A DNA stretch of 64,000 nt from Cellulomonas fimi (GCF_028583725.1 NZ_CP110680.1:2914001-2978000), one strand, 5' to 3'; positions 9,670 to 18,338 are shown, numbered from the stretch's first letter. Numbers and translations: made by a program. The notes: generated by a model not told the origin, from the letters alone.

Positions 9670-10720
9670 TCAAGCCGGTTGTGGGCCGTGTTCGAGCTGT
9701 CGAAACAGGTCGCGGGCGATGTAGCGCTTGAGGCAGCGGCGGATCTCGCGGTCGGTCTTGCCCTGCGCGCGGCGGCGTTCGATGTAGTCGCGTGTGGGCT
9801 GGTGGTAGCGGGTGCGGGACAGGGCGATGACGTGCAGGGCGCGGTTGAGCTGGCGGTCACCGGTCCGGTTGAGGCGGTGGCGGGTGCGCAGCCCGGAGGA
9901 GGCGGGGATGGGTGCGGTGCCGGCGAGCATCGCGAACGCGGCCTCGGATCGGATCCGGCCCGGGTGGGACCAGCTGGTCAGGACCTGGGCGGCGACGATC
10001 ACCCCGACGCCGGGCGCCTCGAGCAGGTCCGGGCGCCAGGCCCGCACGATCACGGCCATGGCCTGTTCGTGCCCGCGGGCCTCGGCTTGCAGCGTGATCA
10101 CGCGTCGGGCCAGGGCGCGCAGCACCGTGGCGGTCGTCGCGGTGTGGCCGTCCCAGGCGGGCCGTGCGCGCAGCCGTGCGGCGGTCGTGGTCATCGTTGC
10201 CGTCGACCGGCCGCGGAATGCCGCCCGCAGGACCTCCGGGGCGGCGACCACCAGCGCGTGCAGCTGACGTTGCGCGAGCGTGGCGGCCTCGACCGCGGAG
10301 CGACGCGCGGCCATCAACGCGGCCAGCTGGGCGCGCGGCCCGTCGGTCTTGACCTGTGCCAGGTGCTGGCGCCCCAACGCCTCCCGGGCCGCGCGGGCCG
10401 CGTCCAACGAGTCGGACTTCGCGCCATGGCGACGCGCCGCACGAGCCGGCCGGTCGAGGCTCGATGACCTGCTCACCAGCGGCGCACAGGTGGCGGGCCA
10501 GGCCAGCGCCATAGCCCCCGGCGCCTTCCAACGCCCACACCCGCGCGCCACCGTGGCCGCCAGCCCACCGCAGCAGCTGGTCGTAGCCGGCCGGGTCGGT
10601 CGCGACCGTGACCTCGGCCAACACCCCACCGGTGGTCGCGGCCACGACCGCGGCGGTGTGCGTGTGCTTGTGAGTGTCGACCCCGATGACGACGTCGACG
10701 AGTTCGGCAAGACTGGGCAT
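9670..10720 (-). pseudogene. IS110-family transposase, interrupted by a +1 frameshift
   Basis: Two overlapping frames together give a full-length protein of about 349 residues. Frame one starts at the ATG at 10720 (AAGGAG nine bases upstream) with VVIGVDTHKHTHTAAVV and VWALEGAGGYGAGLARHL. Frame two continues LDRPARAARRHGAKSDSLDAARAA, then the Tnp_20 part with GTAPIPASSGLRTRHRLNRTG containing the conserved Ser region. The D, E and DxxD residues of the RuvC-like domain are present. The switch is at an extra C near 10459 (GAG-C-CTC-GAC). IS110 elements are not known to need frameshifting, so this copy is probably dead unless the base is an error. Confidence 0.8.
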
Positions 10721-10729
10721 CGCGTTCAT

Positions 10730-10970
10730 CTCCTTGAACCGGGGGAACGTAGGTTCCGGTCCGGTCGGAGACGGCAGGACTGTGACGGGACACGCACCGC
10801 TGCAACGGTGCGGTCAAGCTCCTGATCAGGCCAGCAACTCCGGTCGGGCCGGGGCCGGCAACCACACGCGGACAAGTCCGCTCCAAGGCACGAGACCAGT
10901 CAGACGAAGGGTCACACGCGCAGTCACCGAGCCACAGCCCACCGCACCCATCAAGGCTGCGTCGAGATCC
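10730..10970 (-). ncRNA. Candidate IS110 bridge RNA region (upstream leader of the transposase)
   Basis: In the IS110 group the recombinase leader encodes a structured bridge RNA whose loops pair with target and donor DNA. This 240-base leader contains hairpins: CGCACCG/CGGTGCG (10793-10799 with 10806-10812), GCGGA/TCCGC (10868-10872 with 10877-10881) and GGAAC/GTTCC (10744-10748 with 10753-10757). It also carries CAGTCAGACGA (10897-10907), found again exactly at 10974-10984 in the flank. That match is where a left target guide might be expected. The assignment rests on position, hairpins and the match; no covariance search was possible. Confidence 0.4.
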
Positions 10971-10976
10971 TCACAG

Positions 10977-11549
10977 TCAGACGAGCGGGCCGGTGGGACC
11001 CGTCGCCGCGACCGCGGCGGCGACGCCGCGCGGCCGCACCGCCGTGTCGCCCAGCGCGACGTCGAGCACCGCCTGCTCGGGCGACGCACCGGCGGCCAGG
11101 CGCCCGCCGATCGCGTCGCGCACCCGCAGCGCGCGGCGCCAGCCCATGACGTCGGCGACCGCGACGGCGGCGGCGTCGTCGTCGCCTGCGGGCGTCACGG
11201 CGACGGCCCAGGGGCGGCGGAGCAGCAGGCGGCCGACGAACGCGAGCACGAGCACGACGACCACCACGAGGAGGTCGAGCACGACGAGCAGGAGAGGCAC
11301 GAGGAACAGCCAGACCAGCAGCACGCCGAGCACGAACGCGACCGCGCCGACGATCCACACGACGATCCCGCCGAGGTCGTCCAGGCCACCGGCGAGCTCG
11401 CCGACACCGTCGAGGGCGACGTCCGCCCCTTCCCGGTTGCGGCGGTGCGACCTGCGCAGCCGCCGGAACACGCGGGCCCACCGGGGTGCCCACTGCACGG
11501 CGACGTCGAAGGCCGGTCCGACGGGCGTGCGGACGGTACGGGTGCGCAT
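10977..11549 (-). CDS. Membrane protein of unknown function (190 aa)
   Basis: The ATG at 11549 starts MRTRTVRTPVGPAFDVAVQWAPRWARVFRRL, a basic cytoplasmic segment. A long hydrophobic block follows (IVVWIVGAVAFVLGVLLVWLFLVPLLLVVLDLLVVVVVLVLAF), likely two helices. The C-terminal soluble part ends GVAAAVAATGPTGPLV. I do not recognise the family. The stop lies inside the 11-bp sequence shared with the IS110 leader, so the last residues may have been changed by the insertion. It is read in the same direction as, and downstream of, the MBL-fold gene. Confidence 0.7.
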   Translation of the reverse strand: MRTRTVRTPVGPAFDVAVQWAPRWARVFRRLRRSHRRNREGADVALDGVGELAGGLDDLGGIVVWIVGAVAFVLGVLLVWLFLVPLLLVVLDLLVVVVVLVLAFVGRLLLRRPWAVAVTPAGDDDAAAVAVADVMGWRRALRVRDAIGGRLAAGASPEQAVLDVALGDTAVRPRGVAAAVAATGPTGPLV

Positions 11550-11607
11550 GACCGCACAGCGTGCCAGGTGCGGGCGCGTGCTGTGGGAGGTTCCCGGCGG
11601 GACCGGC

Positions 11608-12396
11608 TCAGAGGGTGTGCACGTCGCCCGGGCGGGCGAGCGCGACGGGCCCGTCGTAGACCGCCCGTGCCTCCGCGACGGCGACCTGCGGGTCGTTCCA
11701 CGCGGGAATGTGCGTGAGCACCAGCGAGGCCGCACCGCCGCGGGCCGCGGCCTCGCCCGCGCGCCGGCCGGTGAGGTGCACGCCGCGCACCGCGTCGTCA
11801 CGCCCCTCGACGAACGCGGCCTCGGCGAGCAGCAGGTCGGCCCCGTGCGCGAGCGTGTCGAGACCGGCGCACGCGTCTGTGTCCCCGGTGTAGGCGAGCG
11901 TCACGCGCCGCGACGGGTCCGCCTCGGACGGTCCCTCGACGCGGATGCCGAAGGCCGGCACCGGGTGCTCGACGGGCACGGGCGTCAGGGTCAGCGGGCC
12001 GACGACGACGGGCGCCGACGGGTCCCACGCGTGGAACGTGAACTGCCCGCCGACGTCGGTCGCCGGGTCGCCGCCCGCGATCTGCGTGAGCCGCTGCGCG
12101 GTGCCCTCGGGGCCGTGCACGTCGACGGGCGGCAGCGCTCCGTCGGGGTGGTACCGCCGCAGCACGTTGAGCACGACCATGTCCGCGACGTGGTCCGCGT
12201 GCAGGTGGGACAGGCCGATCGCGTCGAGCCGGGTCGGGTCGCCGAACCGCTGCAACGGGCCGAGCGCGCCGTTGCCGAGGTCGAGCAGGACGGTCCACGT
12301 GCGGCCGTCCGCGTCGTCGGCCTGCACGAGGTAGCCCGACGCGGCCGAGTCCGGCCCCGGGAACGACCCGGCGCACCCGACGACGACGAGCCTCAT
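11608..12396 (-). CDS. MBL-fold metal-dependent hydrolase
   Basis: 262 residues. [13 protein letters not shown] is the HxHxDH zinc-binding motif (H64, H66, D68, H69), and [30 protein letters not shown] and LVLTHIPAW supply the later His/Asp ligands. It resembles RNase Z-like and cyclic-nucleotide phosphodiesterase-like MBL proteins, but lacks a clear exosite arm, so the substrate is unknown. The ATG overlaps the murI stop (ATGA at 12393-12396), so it is coupled to murI, an arrangement common in actinobacteria, where rph usually follows. Confidence 0.85.
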   Translation of the reverse strand: MRLVVVGCAGSFPGPDSAASGYLVQADDADGRTWTVLLDLGNGALGPLQRFGDPTRLDAIGLSHLHADHVADMVVLNVLRRYHPDGALPPVDVHGPEGTAQRLTQIAGGDPATDVGGQFTFHAWDPSAPVVVGPLTLTPVPVEHPVPAFGIRVEGPSEADPSRRVTLAYTGDTDACAGLDTLAHGADLLLAEAAFVEGRDDAVRGVHLTGRRAGEAAARGGAASLVLTHIPAWNDPQVAVAEARAVYDGPVALARPGDVHTL

Positions 12397-13208
12397 CGCA
12401 GCGCCATCCGCGACTCGACCGACCCGACCTCCGGGCCGAGGAAGCGGCGCGCGAGCGCCTGGAACGAGTCGGGGTCGCCGGTCGCGAGGAAGCGGTGCGT
12501 CGGCGGGCCCGCCGCCGGGTCACGCTCCAGGCCGTGCGCGACGAGGGTCCGGTAGACGTCCTTCGCGGTCTCCTCCGCGCTCGACACGAGCGTCACCTCG
12601 TCGCCCATCACGTACGAGATCGCCCCGGTCAGCAGGGGGTAGTGCGTGCAGCCGAGCACGAGCGTGTCGACGCCCGCGTCCTTCACGGGCTCCAGGTACT
12701 CGCGCGCGACGGCCAGCACCTCGGGCCCCGACGTGATGCCGGCCTCGACGAGCTCGACGAACCGCGGGCACGCCTGCGTGGTGAGCGTCACGCCCGGCGC
12801 GACGGCGAACGCGTCGTCGTACGCCCGCGACTCGACGGTCGCGCGCGTCCCGATGACGCCGATCCGGCCCGTCCGCGTCGCGGCGACCGCGCGCCGGGCG
12901 GCGGGGAGGATGACCTCGACGACGGGGATGCCCCGCCGCAGCGTGTACCGCTCGCGCGCGTCCCGCAGCATCGCGGCCGACGCGGTGTTGCACGCGATGA
13001 CCAGCAGCTTCACGCCCGCGTCGACCAGGTCGTCCATGACCTCCAGCGCGTGCGCGCGCACCGCGGCGAGCGGCTTGGGGCCGTACGGCGTGTTCAGGGT
13101 GTCGCCGATGTAGAGCGTGGACTCGTGCGGCAGCTGGTCGAGGATGGACCGTGCCACCGTGAGACCGCCGACGCCGGAGTCGAAGATGCCGAGGGGGGCG
13201 TCGTTCAC
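12393..13208 (-). CDS. murI: Glutamate racemase
   Basis: 271 residues, normal length. [16 protein letters not shown] at the start, [10 protein letters not shown] with catalytic C73 and [10 protein letters not shown] with catalytic C187 are the two-Cys proton-transfer pair that interconverts L- and D-glutamate for peptidoglycan. [13 protein letters not shown] binds substrate. It is cytoplasmic and essential in most bacteria. It lies ten bases downstream of the DUF2017 gene and overlaps the MBL-fold gene by four bases, consistent with one clpS-DUF2017-murI-MBL transcript. Confidence 0.96.
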   Translation of the reverse strand: MNDAPLGIFDSGVGGLTVARSILDQLPHESTLYIGDTLNTPYGPKPLAAVRAHALEVMDDLVDAGVKLLVIACNTASAAMLRDARERYTLRRGIPVVEVILPAARRAVAATRTGRIGVIGTRATVESRAYDDAFAVAPGVTLTTQACPRFVELVEAGITSGPEVLAVAREYLEPVKDAGVDTLVLGCTHYPLLTGAISYVMGDEVTLVSSAEETAKDVYRTLVAHGLERDPAAGPPTHRFLATGDPDSFQALARRFLGPEVGSVESRMALR

Positions 13209-13218
13209 GGGCGAGAGC

Positions 13219-13848
13219 CTAACCCTCGTGCGACGGACGCCCGGACGCCCCGCCGCGCCGCGCGTGGTCGAGCATGAGCCCGACCAGCGACTCCTGCAGC
13301 CAGCTCAGCGCGCCGTACAGCGACACCAGGTAGCGGCGGACGTCGACGTCCTGTCCCTCGGCGTCGTCGGAGAGCACGTCGTACAGCGCCTCGGCGTCCT
13401 GGTCGGTCCGGACGTCGAGCCGTTCGGCGAGCACGAGGCGCAGGTCGGTGATGGCTGCCGCGAGCTCGGGGGCGTCGTTCGGCGCGACCGTCAGCAGGTC
13501 CTGGCGTCGCCCGTCGCCCGGGGTCGTCAGCAGCGTCCACATCGCCCCGAGCCGGGCCACCTTGCGCGCGCGCAGGTCGTCCTCCGTGAGCCGGCGGAAC
13601 TCGGCGGCCACCTCGGCGTCGTCCTGCGACGCGTCGGGCAGGAGGCGACGCACCGCGGGGTCCTGCGGCGGCGGGATCCGCTCGGCGCGCACGAGCGGCA
13701 CGTCGGGCGCGGCGGCCGGACCGGACTCCTCGAACCGCGGCGCGCCCAGCAGCTGCGCGACGTCGGCGACGAGCGCCGCGACGACCTCCCGCTCCGTGGC
13801 GTCGAGCCGTGCGACGAACGCGCCGTGCTTCTCCGTGAACGCGCGCAT
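13219..13848 (-). CDS. DUF2017 family protein
   Basis: 209 residues. The ATG (13846-13848) shares one base with the clpS stop (TGATG), so it is coupled to clpS. Readable parts are [43 protein letters not shown], and [21 protein letters not shown] near the end. I recognise this as the DUF2017 family that follows clpS in actinobacteria; its biochemical role is unknown. The conserved clpS linkage suggests, without proving, a link with Clp proteolysis. It is soluble, acidic and mostly helical. Confidence 0.85.
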   Translation of the reverse strand: MRAFTEKHGAFVARLDATEREVVAALVADVAQLLGAPRFEESGPAAAPDVPLVRAERIPPPQDPAVRRLLPDASQDDAEVAAEFRRLTEDDLRARKVARLGAMWTLLTTPGDGRRQDLLTVAPNDAPELAAAITDLRLVLAERLDVRTDQDAEALYDVLSDDAEGQDVDVRRYLVSLYGALSWLQESLVGLMLDHARRGGASGRPSHEG

Positions 13849-14141
13849 CAGACCCCGCTGCGCTGCAGCGTCGCCCACAGGCCGAAGCCGTGCATGGCCT
13901 GCACGTCGACCTCCATGCCCTCGAGCGACCCGCTCGACACGACCGCCCGCCCCTCCTCGTGGACCTGGCGCATGAGCTTCTCGGCCTTCTCGTGCGGGTG
14001 GCCGAAGTACGTCTCGAACACGTAGGTCACGTAGGACATCAGGTTGACGGGGTCGTTCCACACGATGGTGACCCACGGGTCGGCGACGGCCGCCTGCTCG
14101 GCGGCCTCGACGCGCTCGTCGGGGGCGGTCTGCACGGGCAC
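13848..14141 (-). CDS. clpS: ATP-dependent Clp protease adaptor ClpS
   Basis: 97 residues. [25 protein letters not shown] contains the N-degron pocket residues (NDP-N-M). [43 protein letters not shown] is the rest of the ClpS core. ClpS delivers N-end-rule substrates to ClpC or ClpA. It is first in a minus-strand run with DUF2017, murI and the MBL-fold gene, divergent from pncB 67 bases away, the usual actinobacterial order. Confidence 0.95.
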   Translation of the reverse strand: MPVQTAPDERVEAAEQAAVADPWVTIVWNDPVNLMSYVTYVFETYFGHPHEKAEKLMRQVHEEGRAVVSSGSLEGMEVDVQAMHGFGLWATLQRSGV

Positions 14142-14196
14142 CCGACCACTGTAGGTGCCCGTGCGCGCCGGGCGCGCCGCCCGGTCCCGGGCGCCC

Positions 14197-14202
14197 TACG
14201 TT
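14197..14202 (+). promoter_or_regulatory. Putative -10 box, leaderless start of pncB
   Basis: TACGTT followed by six bases (GGCGGC) and the ATG at 14209. No ribosome binding site is present, so a leaderless transcript is likely. The pncB-clpS gap is only 67 bases. Confidence 0.45.
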
Positions 14203-14208
14203 GGCGGC

Positions 14209-15567
14209 ATGACGCACCCGCAGCCCGCCGCCGTCCCCGTGACGTCGCTGCTCACCGACCGCTACGAGCTCACGATGCTGCAGGCGGCGCTCGCCGACGG
14301 CACCGCGCTCCGCCGCTGCGTGTTCGAGGTGTTCACGCGCCGGCTCCCGCCCGGCCGCCGGTACGGCGTCGTCGCCGGCACGGGCCGGCTGCTCGAGGCG
14401 CTGCCCGCGTTCCGGTTCACGTCGCGCGAGCTCGACTGGCTGTCCGACGAGGGCGTCGTCGACGACGCGACGCTCGCCTTCCTCGCGGACTACCGGTTCA
14501 CGGGCTCGGTCCGCGGGTACGCCGAGGGCGAGGTGTTCTTCCCGCAGTCGCCGCTGCTGGTCGTCGAGGGCACGTTCGCGGAGGCGGTGCTGCTCGAGAC
14601 GCTCGCGCTGTCGATCCTCAACTACGACTCGGCGGTCGCGTCCGCGGCGTCACGCATGACGAGCGCCGCGGTCGACCGCCCCGTGCTGGAGATGGGCGCG
14701 CGCCGCGCGCACGAGGAGGCGGCCGTGTCCGCGGCCCGCGCCGCGGTCGTCGCGGGGTTCGCGGCGACGTCGAACCTGGAGGCGGGACGGCGGTACGGGC
14801 TCGAGACGATCGGGACCGCGGCGCACGCGTTCACGCTCCTGCACGACGACGAGGAGGCCGCGTTCGCGGCGCAGGTGGCGGCCCAGGGGCCGGGCACGAC
14901 GCTGCTCGTCGACACGTACGACGTGCGGCGGGGCGTCGAGCGGGCGCTGGCGGCGGCCGGCACCGGGCTGGGCGCGGTGCGGCTGGACTCGGGCGACCTC
15001 GGGGTGCTCGCGACGGAGGTGCGGGCGCAGCTCGACGCGGCGGGGGCGCACGGCACGCGCATCGTCGTGACGTCGGACCTCGACGAGTACGCGATCGCGG
15101 CGCTCGCCGCGGCACCGGTCGACGTCTACGGGGTCGGGACGTCGGTCGTGACGGGCTCGGGTGCGCCGACGTGCGGCATGGTCTACAAGCTGGTCGCGCG
15201 CGAGGGGCGGGACGGGGCGCTCGCGCCGGTCGAGAAGAAGTCGTCGGCGAAGACGAGCGTCGGGGGCCGCAAGACCGCGGCGCGGCGGCGGGGGCCGGAC
15301 GGCCGGGCCGCGGAGGAGGTGCTGGTGACGGGTCCCGACGACGCCGTGGCGTCGTGGGAGCCGGAGGGCGCCGACCTGCGGGCCCTGCACGTGCCGCTCG
15401 TGACCGAGGGCGAGGTGGACGCGTCGTGGACGGGTCCGGAGGGGGTGCGCCGGGCACAGGAACGGCACCGCGCCTCGCGGGACGAGCTGCCGCGCGGTGC
15501 GCGACGGCTGTCGGCCGACGAGGCCGCGGTGCCGACCGTGACGCTGCGGCTGGCCGGACGGGACTGA
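14209..15567 (+). CDS. pncB: Nicotinate phosphoribosyltransferase
   Basis: 452 residues. SLLTDRYELTMLQAALADGTA and CVFEVFTRRLPPGRRYGVVAGTGRLLEAL are the family's N-terminal part. GAVRLDSGDLGVLATEVR and DVYGVGTSVVTGSGAPTCGMVYKLV form the phosphoribosyl-binding region. It converts nicotinate and PRPP to nicotinate mononucleotide for NAD salvage. A basic stretch, EKKSSAKTSVGGRKTAARRRG, looks like a surface insertion. The ATG at 14209 is preferred over upstream in-frame starts because the family's conserved start follows it directly and a -10-like box lies six bases ahead. Confidence 0.95.
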   Translation: MTHPQPAAVPVTSLLTDRYELTMLQAALADGTALRRCVFEVFTRRLPPGRRYGVVAGTGRLLEALPAFRFTSRELDWLSDEGVVDDATLAFLADYRFTGSVRGYAEGEVFFPQSPLLVVEGTFAEAVLLETLALSILNYDSAVASAASRMTSAAVDRPVLEMGARRAHEEAAVSAARAAVVAGFAATSNLEAGRRYGLETIGTAAHAFTLLHDDEEAAFAAQVAAQGPGTTLLVDTYDVRRGVERALAAAGTGLGAVRLDSGDLGVLATEVRAQLDAAGAHGTRIVVTSDLDEYAIAALAAAPVDVYGVGTSVVTGSGAPTCGMVYKLVAREGRDGALAPVEKKSSAKTSVGGRKTAARRRGPDGRAAEEVLVTGPDDAVASWEPEGADLRALHVPLVTEGEVDASWTGPEGVRRAQERHRASRDELPRGARRLSADEAAVPTVTLRLAGRD

Positions 15568-15602
15568 GGGACCGTCCGGCCAGACCGCTGCGCGGGGACC
15601 AG

Positions 15603-15659
15603 GCCGCGGGCGAGCGGCGGGGCGCAGGGGGCTAGGCCCTCGCCGCTCGCGCCCGCGGC
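15603..15659. terminator. Long hairpin, bidirectional terminator
   Basis: GCCGCGGGCGAGCGGCG (15603-15619) pairs with CGCCGCTCGC-GCCCGCGGC (15641-15659), with a small bulge. It lies between the converging pncB and the small membrane protein gene. Confidence 0.8.
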
Positions 15660-15663
15660 CGGG

Positions 15664-15822
15664 TCAGATCCGGGCTCGGCCGCGACCGCGGCCGACCAGC
15701 CCGAGGATCAGGCTGACGACCAGGACGGCGATACCGATCCACAGGAGGAACTCACCGACCCCGGCGAAGCCGAGGATGAGGAGAACCGCTCCGACGAGGA
15801 CGAGGATGAGCCAGCTGGGCAT
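15664..15822 (-). CDS. Very small membrane protein (52 aa)
   Basis: The ATG at 15822 follows GAAAGGGG at good spacing. The product MPSWLILVLVGAVLLILGF..WIGIAVLVVSLILGLVGRGRGRARI has two hydrophobic helices and a basic tail, so the C-terminus is probably cytoplasmic. Similar 50-60 residue hydrophobic proteins are common in actinobacteria and are often stress-induced, but I have no evidence of function here. The 240-base upstream region is long for this dense genome and holds a 6-bp inverted repeat at 16021-16044. Confidence 0.75.
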   Translation of the reverse strand: MPSWLILVLVGAVLLILGFAGVGEFLLWIGIAVLVVSLILGLVGRGRGRARI

Positions 15823-16064
15823 GGTGCGACCCCTTTCTTCGTGGTCACCGTGAGCGTCCGGGGGAACCCGGCGCCGTGAAGCACGGGGAAGACGTTGCCG
15901 AACGGGTGACGGGCCCGCACGTCGAGAGGACGAGTTGCGGGCGCGCCGGTCGCTGCTATGTGGTCGCGCGTCCAGCGCGCTGACCTGGGCTGATGAGAGG
16001 ATTGACACCGTTTCACATCGTGAGACAGGGGTTGCCTCGTCTCAACGTCGAGGCGTAACGGCCG
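15823..16064. other. Intergenic region with an inverted repeat
   Basis: This 242-base gap holds TGAGAC (16021-16026) and GTCTCA (16039-16044) around 12 bases, and TTGACA at 16002-16007 on the plus strand without a convincing -10 partner. It is upstream of the small membrane protein gene and downstream of the helicase gene. A regulated promoter for the small gene is likely, but I cannot place it. Confidence 0.35.
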
Positions 16065-17876
16065 TCACCGCTTGCCGACGAACCAGCCCCGGAGCATCTC
16101 CACGCGCGCCGTGAGCTGCGCCGGGTCCGCGAGCGCGACCTCCGGCCCACCGCACCGCCGACGCAGCTCCGCGTGCACGGCACCGTGCGGCTGCCCGCTG
16201 CGCCGCGACCACGCCCCGACGAGCTGCGCGAGCTCCTTGCGCAGCTCGGCCTGCTTGCGGTGGTCCATCTCCTCCACGGGCGCCGCCTGCGTCCGGCGCC
16301 GGCCCTTGAGCTGGTCCGCCTGCCGCTGGCGCAGCAGCGCCGACACCTGGTCGGCGTCCAGCAGGCCCGGCAGGCCGAGGAAGTCGAGCTCCTCGTCCGA
16401 GCCCACCGCGGCCTCGGTGCCGAACTCGCCGCCGTCGAACAGCACGCGGTCGAACGACGCCTGTGCCTCGAGCGCCACGAACGTGCCCTGCTTGCCGTCG
16501 GGCCCGACCGCGTCGGGACCGTTCTGCTCGGCGTTCGCGGCCGCGAGCAGCGCGTCCTCGGGGTTGTACTCCAGCCCTTGCTCCTCGGCCGTCTGCGGCC
16601 GGTCCAGGGCGTGGTCGCGCTCGAGCTCGAGGCTGCTCGCGAGGCCCAGGAGCTGCGGCACCGACGGCAGGAACACCGACGCCGTCTCGCCGCGCTTGCG
16701 GGCCCGCACGAACCGCCCGACGGCCTGCGCGAAGAACAGCGGCGTCGCGGTGCTGGTCGCGTAGACGCCGACCGCGAGGCGCGGCACGTCGACGCCCTCG
16801 GACACCATCCGGACCGCGACGAGCCAGCGCGAGTCGCCCGCGGAGAACTCGTCGATCCGGTCGCTCGCGCCGTCGTCGTCGGACAGCACGACCGTCGGCG
16901 ACTCCCCCGTGAGCCGCGCGAGGTGGCCGGCGTACGCGCGCGCGTCGGTCTGGTCGGTCGCGATGATCATCGCGCCCGCGTCCGGGACCGCCCGCCGCAC
17001 CTCGGTGAGCCGCCGGTCGGCGGCCGCGAGGACGCTGGGGATCCACTCGCCGTTCGGGTCCAGCGCGGTCCGCCACGCCTGCGCGGTCATGTCCTTGGTC
17101 AGCGGCTCGCCGAGGCGCGCGCTGACCTCGTCGCCCGCGCGCGTCCGCCAGCGCATCGAGCCGCTGTACGACAGGAAGATCACGGGCCGCACGACGTGGT
17201 CGCGCAGCGCGTCGCCGTAGCCGTAGGTGTAGTCGGCGACGCTGCGCCGGATCCCCTCGTGGTCGCGCGCGTACTCGACGAACGGGATCGCGGCCGTGTC
17301 GGAGCGGAACGGCGTCCCCGTGAGGCTCAGCCGCCGCGTTGCGTCCTCGAACGCCTCGCGCACCGCGTCGCCCCACGACAGCGCGTCGCCGCCGTGGTGC
17401 ACCTCGTCGAGGATGACGAGCGTCCGCTCGGCCGTCGTCCGCGCCGCGTGCAGCGCGGGCTTCGACGCGACCTGCGCGTACGTGACGGCGACACCGTCGA
17501 ACCCGTGGCCGTGCCGGCCCTGCGCGTTCGAGAAGTTCGGGTCGAGCCGGATCCCGACGCGCGCCGCGGCGTCGGCCCACTGCTTCTTCAGGTGCTCCGT
17601 CGGCGCCACGACCGTGACGCGACGCACGACGCGGGCCTCGAGCAGCTCGGTCGCGATGCGGAGCGCGAACGTCGTCTTGCCCGCCCCGGGCGTCGCGACC
17701 GCGAGGAAGTCACGCGGCGAGCGCTCCCGGTACAGGTCCAGCGCCTCGGCCTGCCACGCACGCAGCTTGCCCGCGGTCCCCCACGGCGCACGCCCGGGGA
17801 ACGCCGGCGGCAGGTGGGAGGCCGCCGACGTGGACGCGTGGGACGTGGTGGAGGACGGGCGTGCGGCCGCGCTCAC
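16065..17876 (-). CDS. SF2 DEAD/DEAH-box helicase
   Basis: 603 residues. LRAWQAEAL begins the helicase core, AVATPGAGKTTFALRIA is motif I, VVAPTEHLKKQW motif Ia, VILDEVHHGG motif II (DEVH), LSLTGTPFRSD motif III, and the C-terminal RecA domain ends with FFAQAVGRFVRARKRGE, motif VI. Layout and length suit the RapA/UvsW-like SF2 helicases found with DUF3039 in actinobacteria. The substrate (DNA or RNA) is unknown. An acidic, Gln-rich C-terminal part (KQAELRKELAQLVGAWSRRSG) follows. The GTG start overlaps the DUF3039 stop (GTGA), so the two are coupled. Confidence 0.85.
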   Translation of the reverse strand: MSAAARPSSTTSHASTSAASHLPPAFPGRAPWGTAGKLRAWQAEALDLYRERSPRDFLAVATPGAGKTTFALRIATELLEARVVRRVTVVAPTEHLKKQWADAAARVGIRLDPNFSNAQGRHGHGFDGVAVTYAQVASKPALHAARTTAERTLVILDEVHHGGDALSWGDAVREAFEDATRRLSLTGTPFRSDTAAIPFVEYARDHEGIRRSVADYTYGYGDALRDHVVRPVIFLSYSGSMRWRTRAGDEVSARLGEPLTKDMTAQAWRTALDPNGEWIPSVLAAADRRLTEVRRAVPDAGAMIIATDQTDARAYAGHLARLTGESPTVVLSDDDGASDRIDEFSAGDSRWLVAVRMVSEGVDVPRLAVGVYATSTATPLFFAQAVGRFVRARKRGETASVFLPSVPQLLGLASSLELERDHALDRPQTAEEQGLEYNPEDALLAAANAEQNGPDAVGPDGKQGTFVALEAQASFDRVLFDGGEFGTEAAVGSDEELDFLGLPGLLDADQVSALLRQRQADQLKGRRRTQAAPVEEMDHRKQAELRKELAQLVGAWSRRSGQPHGAVHAELRRRCGGPEVALADPAQLTARVEMLRGWFVGKR

Positions 17877-18241
17877 TTGCCGCCGCGGCCGAAGCCCCAG
17901 CGACGACCCCCGCCCGAGCCCTCGGAGCCGCCGTCGCCGGACGCACCCTCGCCGTCCTGCGGGTCACGCAGCCCCTCGTAGATCTCCTTGCAGACGGGGC
18001 ACACCGGGAACTTGTTCGGGTCCCGGCCCGGCACCCAGACCTTGCCGCAGAGCGCGATCACGGGCTTGCCGCTCATCGCGGACTCCATGATCTTCTCCTT
18101 GCGCACGTAGTGCGCGAAGCGCTCGTGGTCGCCGGGCTCGACCTGCTCGTGGGTCTCCTGGCGCTCCAGCACGCTCGTCGACGTGCCCTGGCCCGGGTCG
18201 TTCGGGTCGGCGGGGCCGGTCGGCGGGAGGGGCTCAGTCAT
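17873..18241 (-). CDS. DUF3039 family putative zinc-binding protein
   Basis: 122 residues. HERFAHYVRKEKIMESAMSGKPVIALCGKVWVP followed by PNKFPVCPVCKEIYEGL gives one Cys, then a CPVC pair, a plausible zinc knuckle. The C-terminus is a disordered Gly/Ser/Asp tail ending GRRWGFGRGGK. This is DUF3039, an actinobacterial family of unknown role. The four-base overlap with the helicase gene downstream suggests the two proteins act together, as an accessory or zinc-binding subunit; this is inference. It is divergent from the PadR regulator. Confidence 0.85.
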   Translation of the reverse strand: MTEPLPPTGPADPNDPGQGTSTSVLERQETHEQVEPGDHERFAHYVRKEKIMESAMSGKPVIALCGKVWVPGRDPNKFPVCPVCKEIYEGLRDPQDGEGASGDGGSEGSGGGRRWGFGRGGK

Positions 18242-18297
18242 GCGCAGGAGTCTACGTCGCAGCGCCCACGCGACCGTGAGCGACACCGGTCGGCGGA

Positions 18298-18338
18298 CTA
18301 GGTAGACAGCCTGCCTAGGTAGCCGTACTGTCTAGCGC
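18298..18338 (+). promoter_or_regulatory. padR promoter and repeated operator-like sites
   Basis: TAGACA (18303-18308, -35, 5 of 6 consensus), a 17-base spacer, TACTGT (18326-18331, -10), seven bases, then the GTG at 18339 with no Shine-Dalgarno site. Overlying it are CTAGGTAG twice (18298-18305, 18315-18322) and TAGACAG/CTGTCTA (18303-18309, 18328-18334), a perfect 7-bp inverted repeat. This is a good candidate for PadR autoregulation. Confidence 0.6.

Larger units (their letters stand above)
9660..10975 (-). mobile_element. IS110-family insertion sequence (frameshifted copy; ends approximate)
   Basis: The element contains a DEDD transposase gene broken by one extra base and a noncoding leader of about 240 bases on the high-coordinate side. 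IS110 elements lack terminal inverted repeats and usually make no target duplication, so I cannot fix the ends; the limits are set by the transposase stop (9670), the rph start (9575) and the stop of the next gene (10977-10979). Only one copy is in the window. Confidence 0.7.

Noticed and set aside
10450..10470. Programmed frameshift site in IS110 as the default reading
   Set aside because: No slippery run or downstream stem is obvious and IS110 transposases are normally single-frame; a mutation or base error is simpler.
16002..16030. A sigma-70 promoter starting at TTGACA on the plus strand
   Set aside because: The sequence 17 bases on is ACAGGG, a poor -10, and no plus-strand gene follows.
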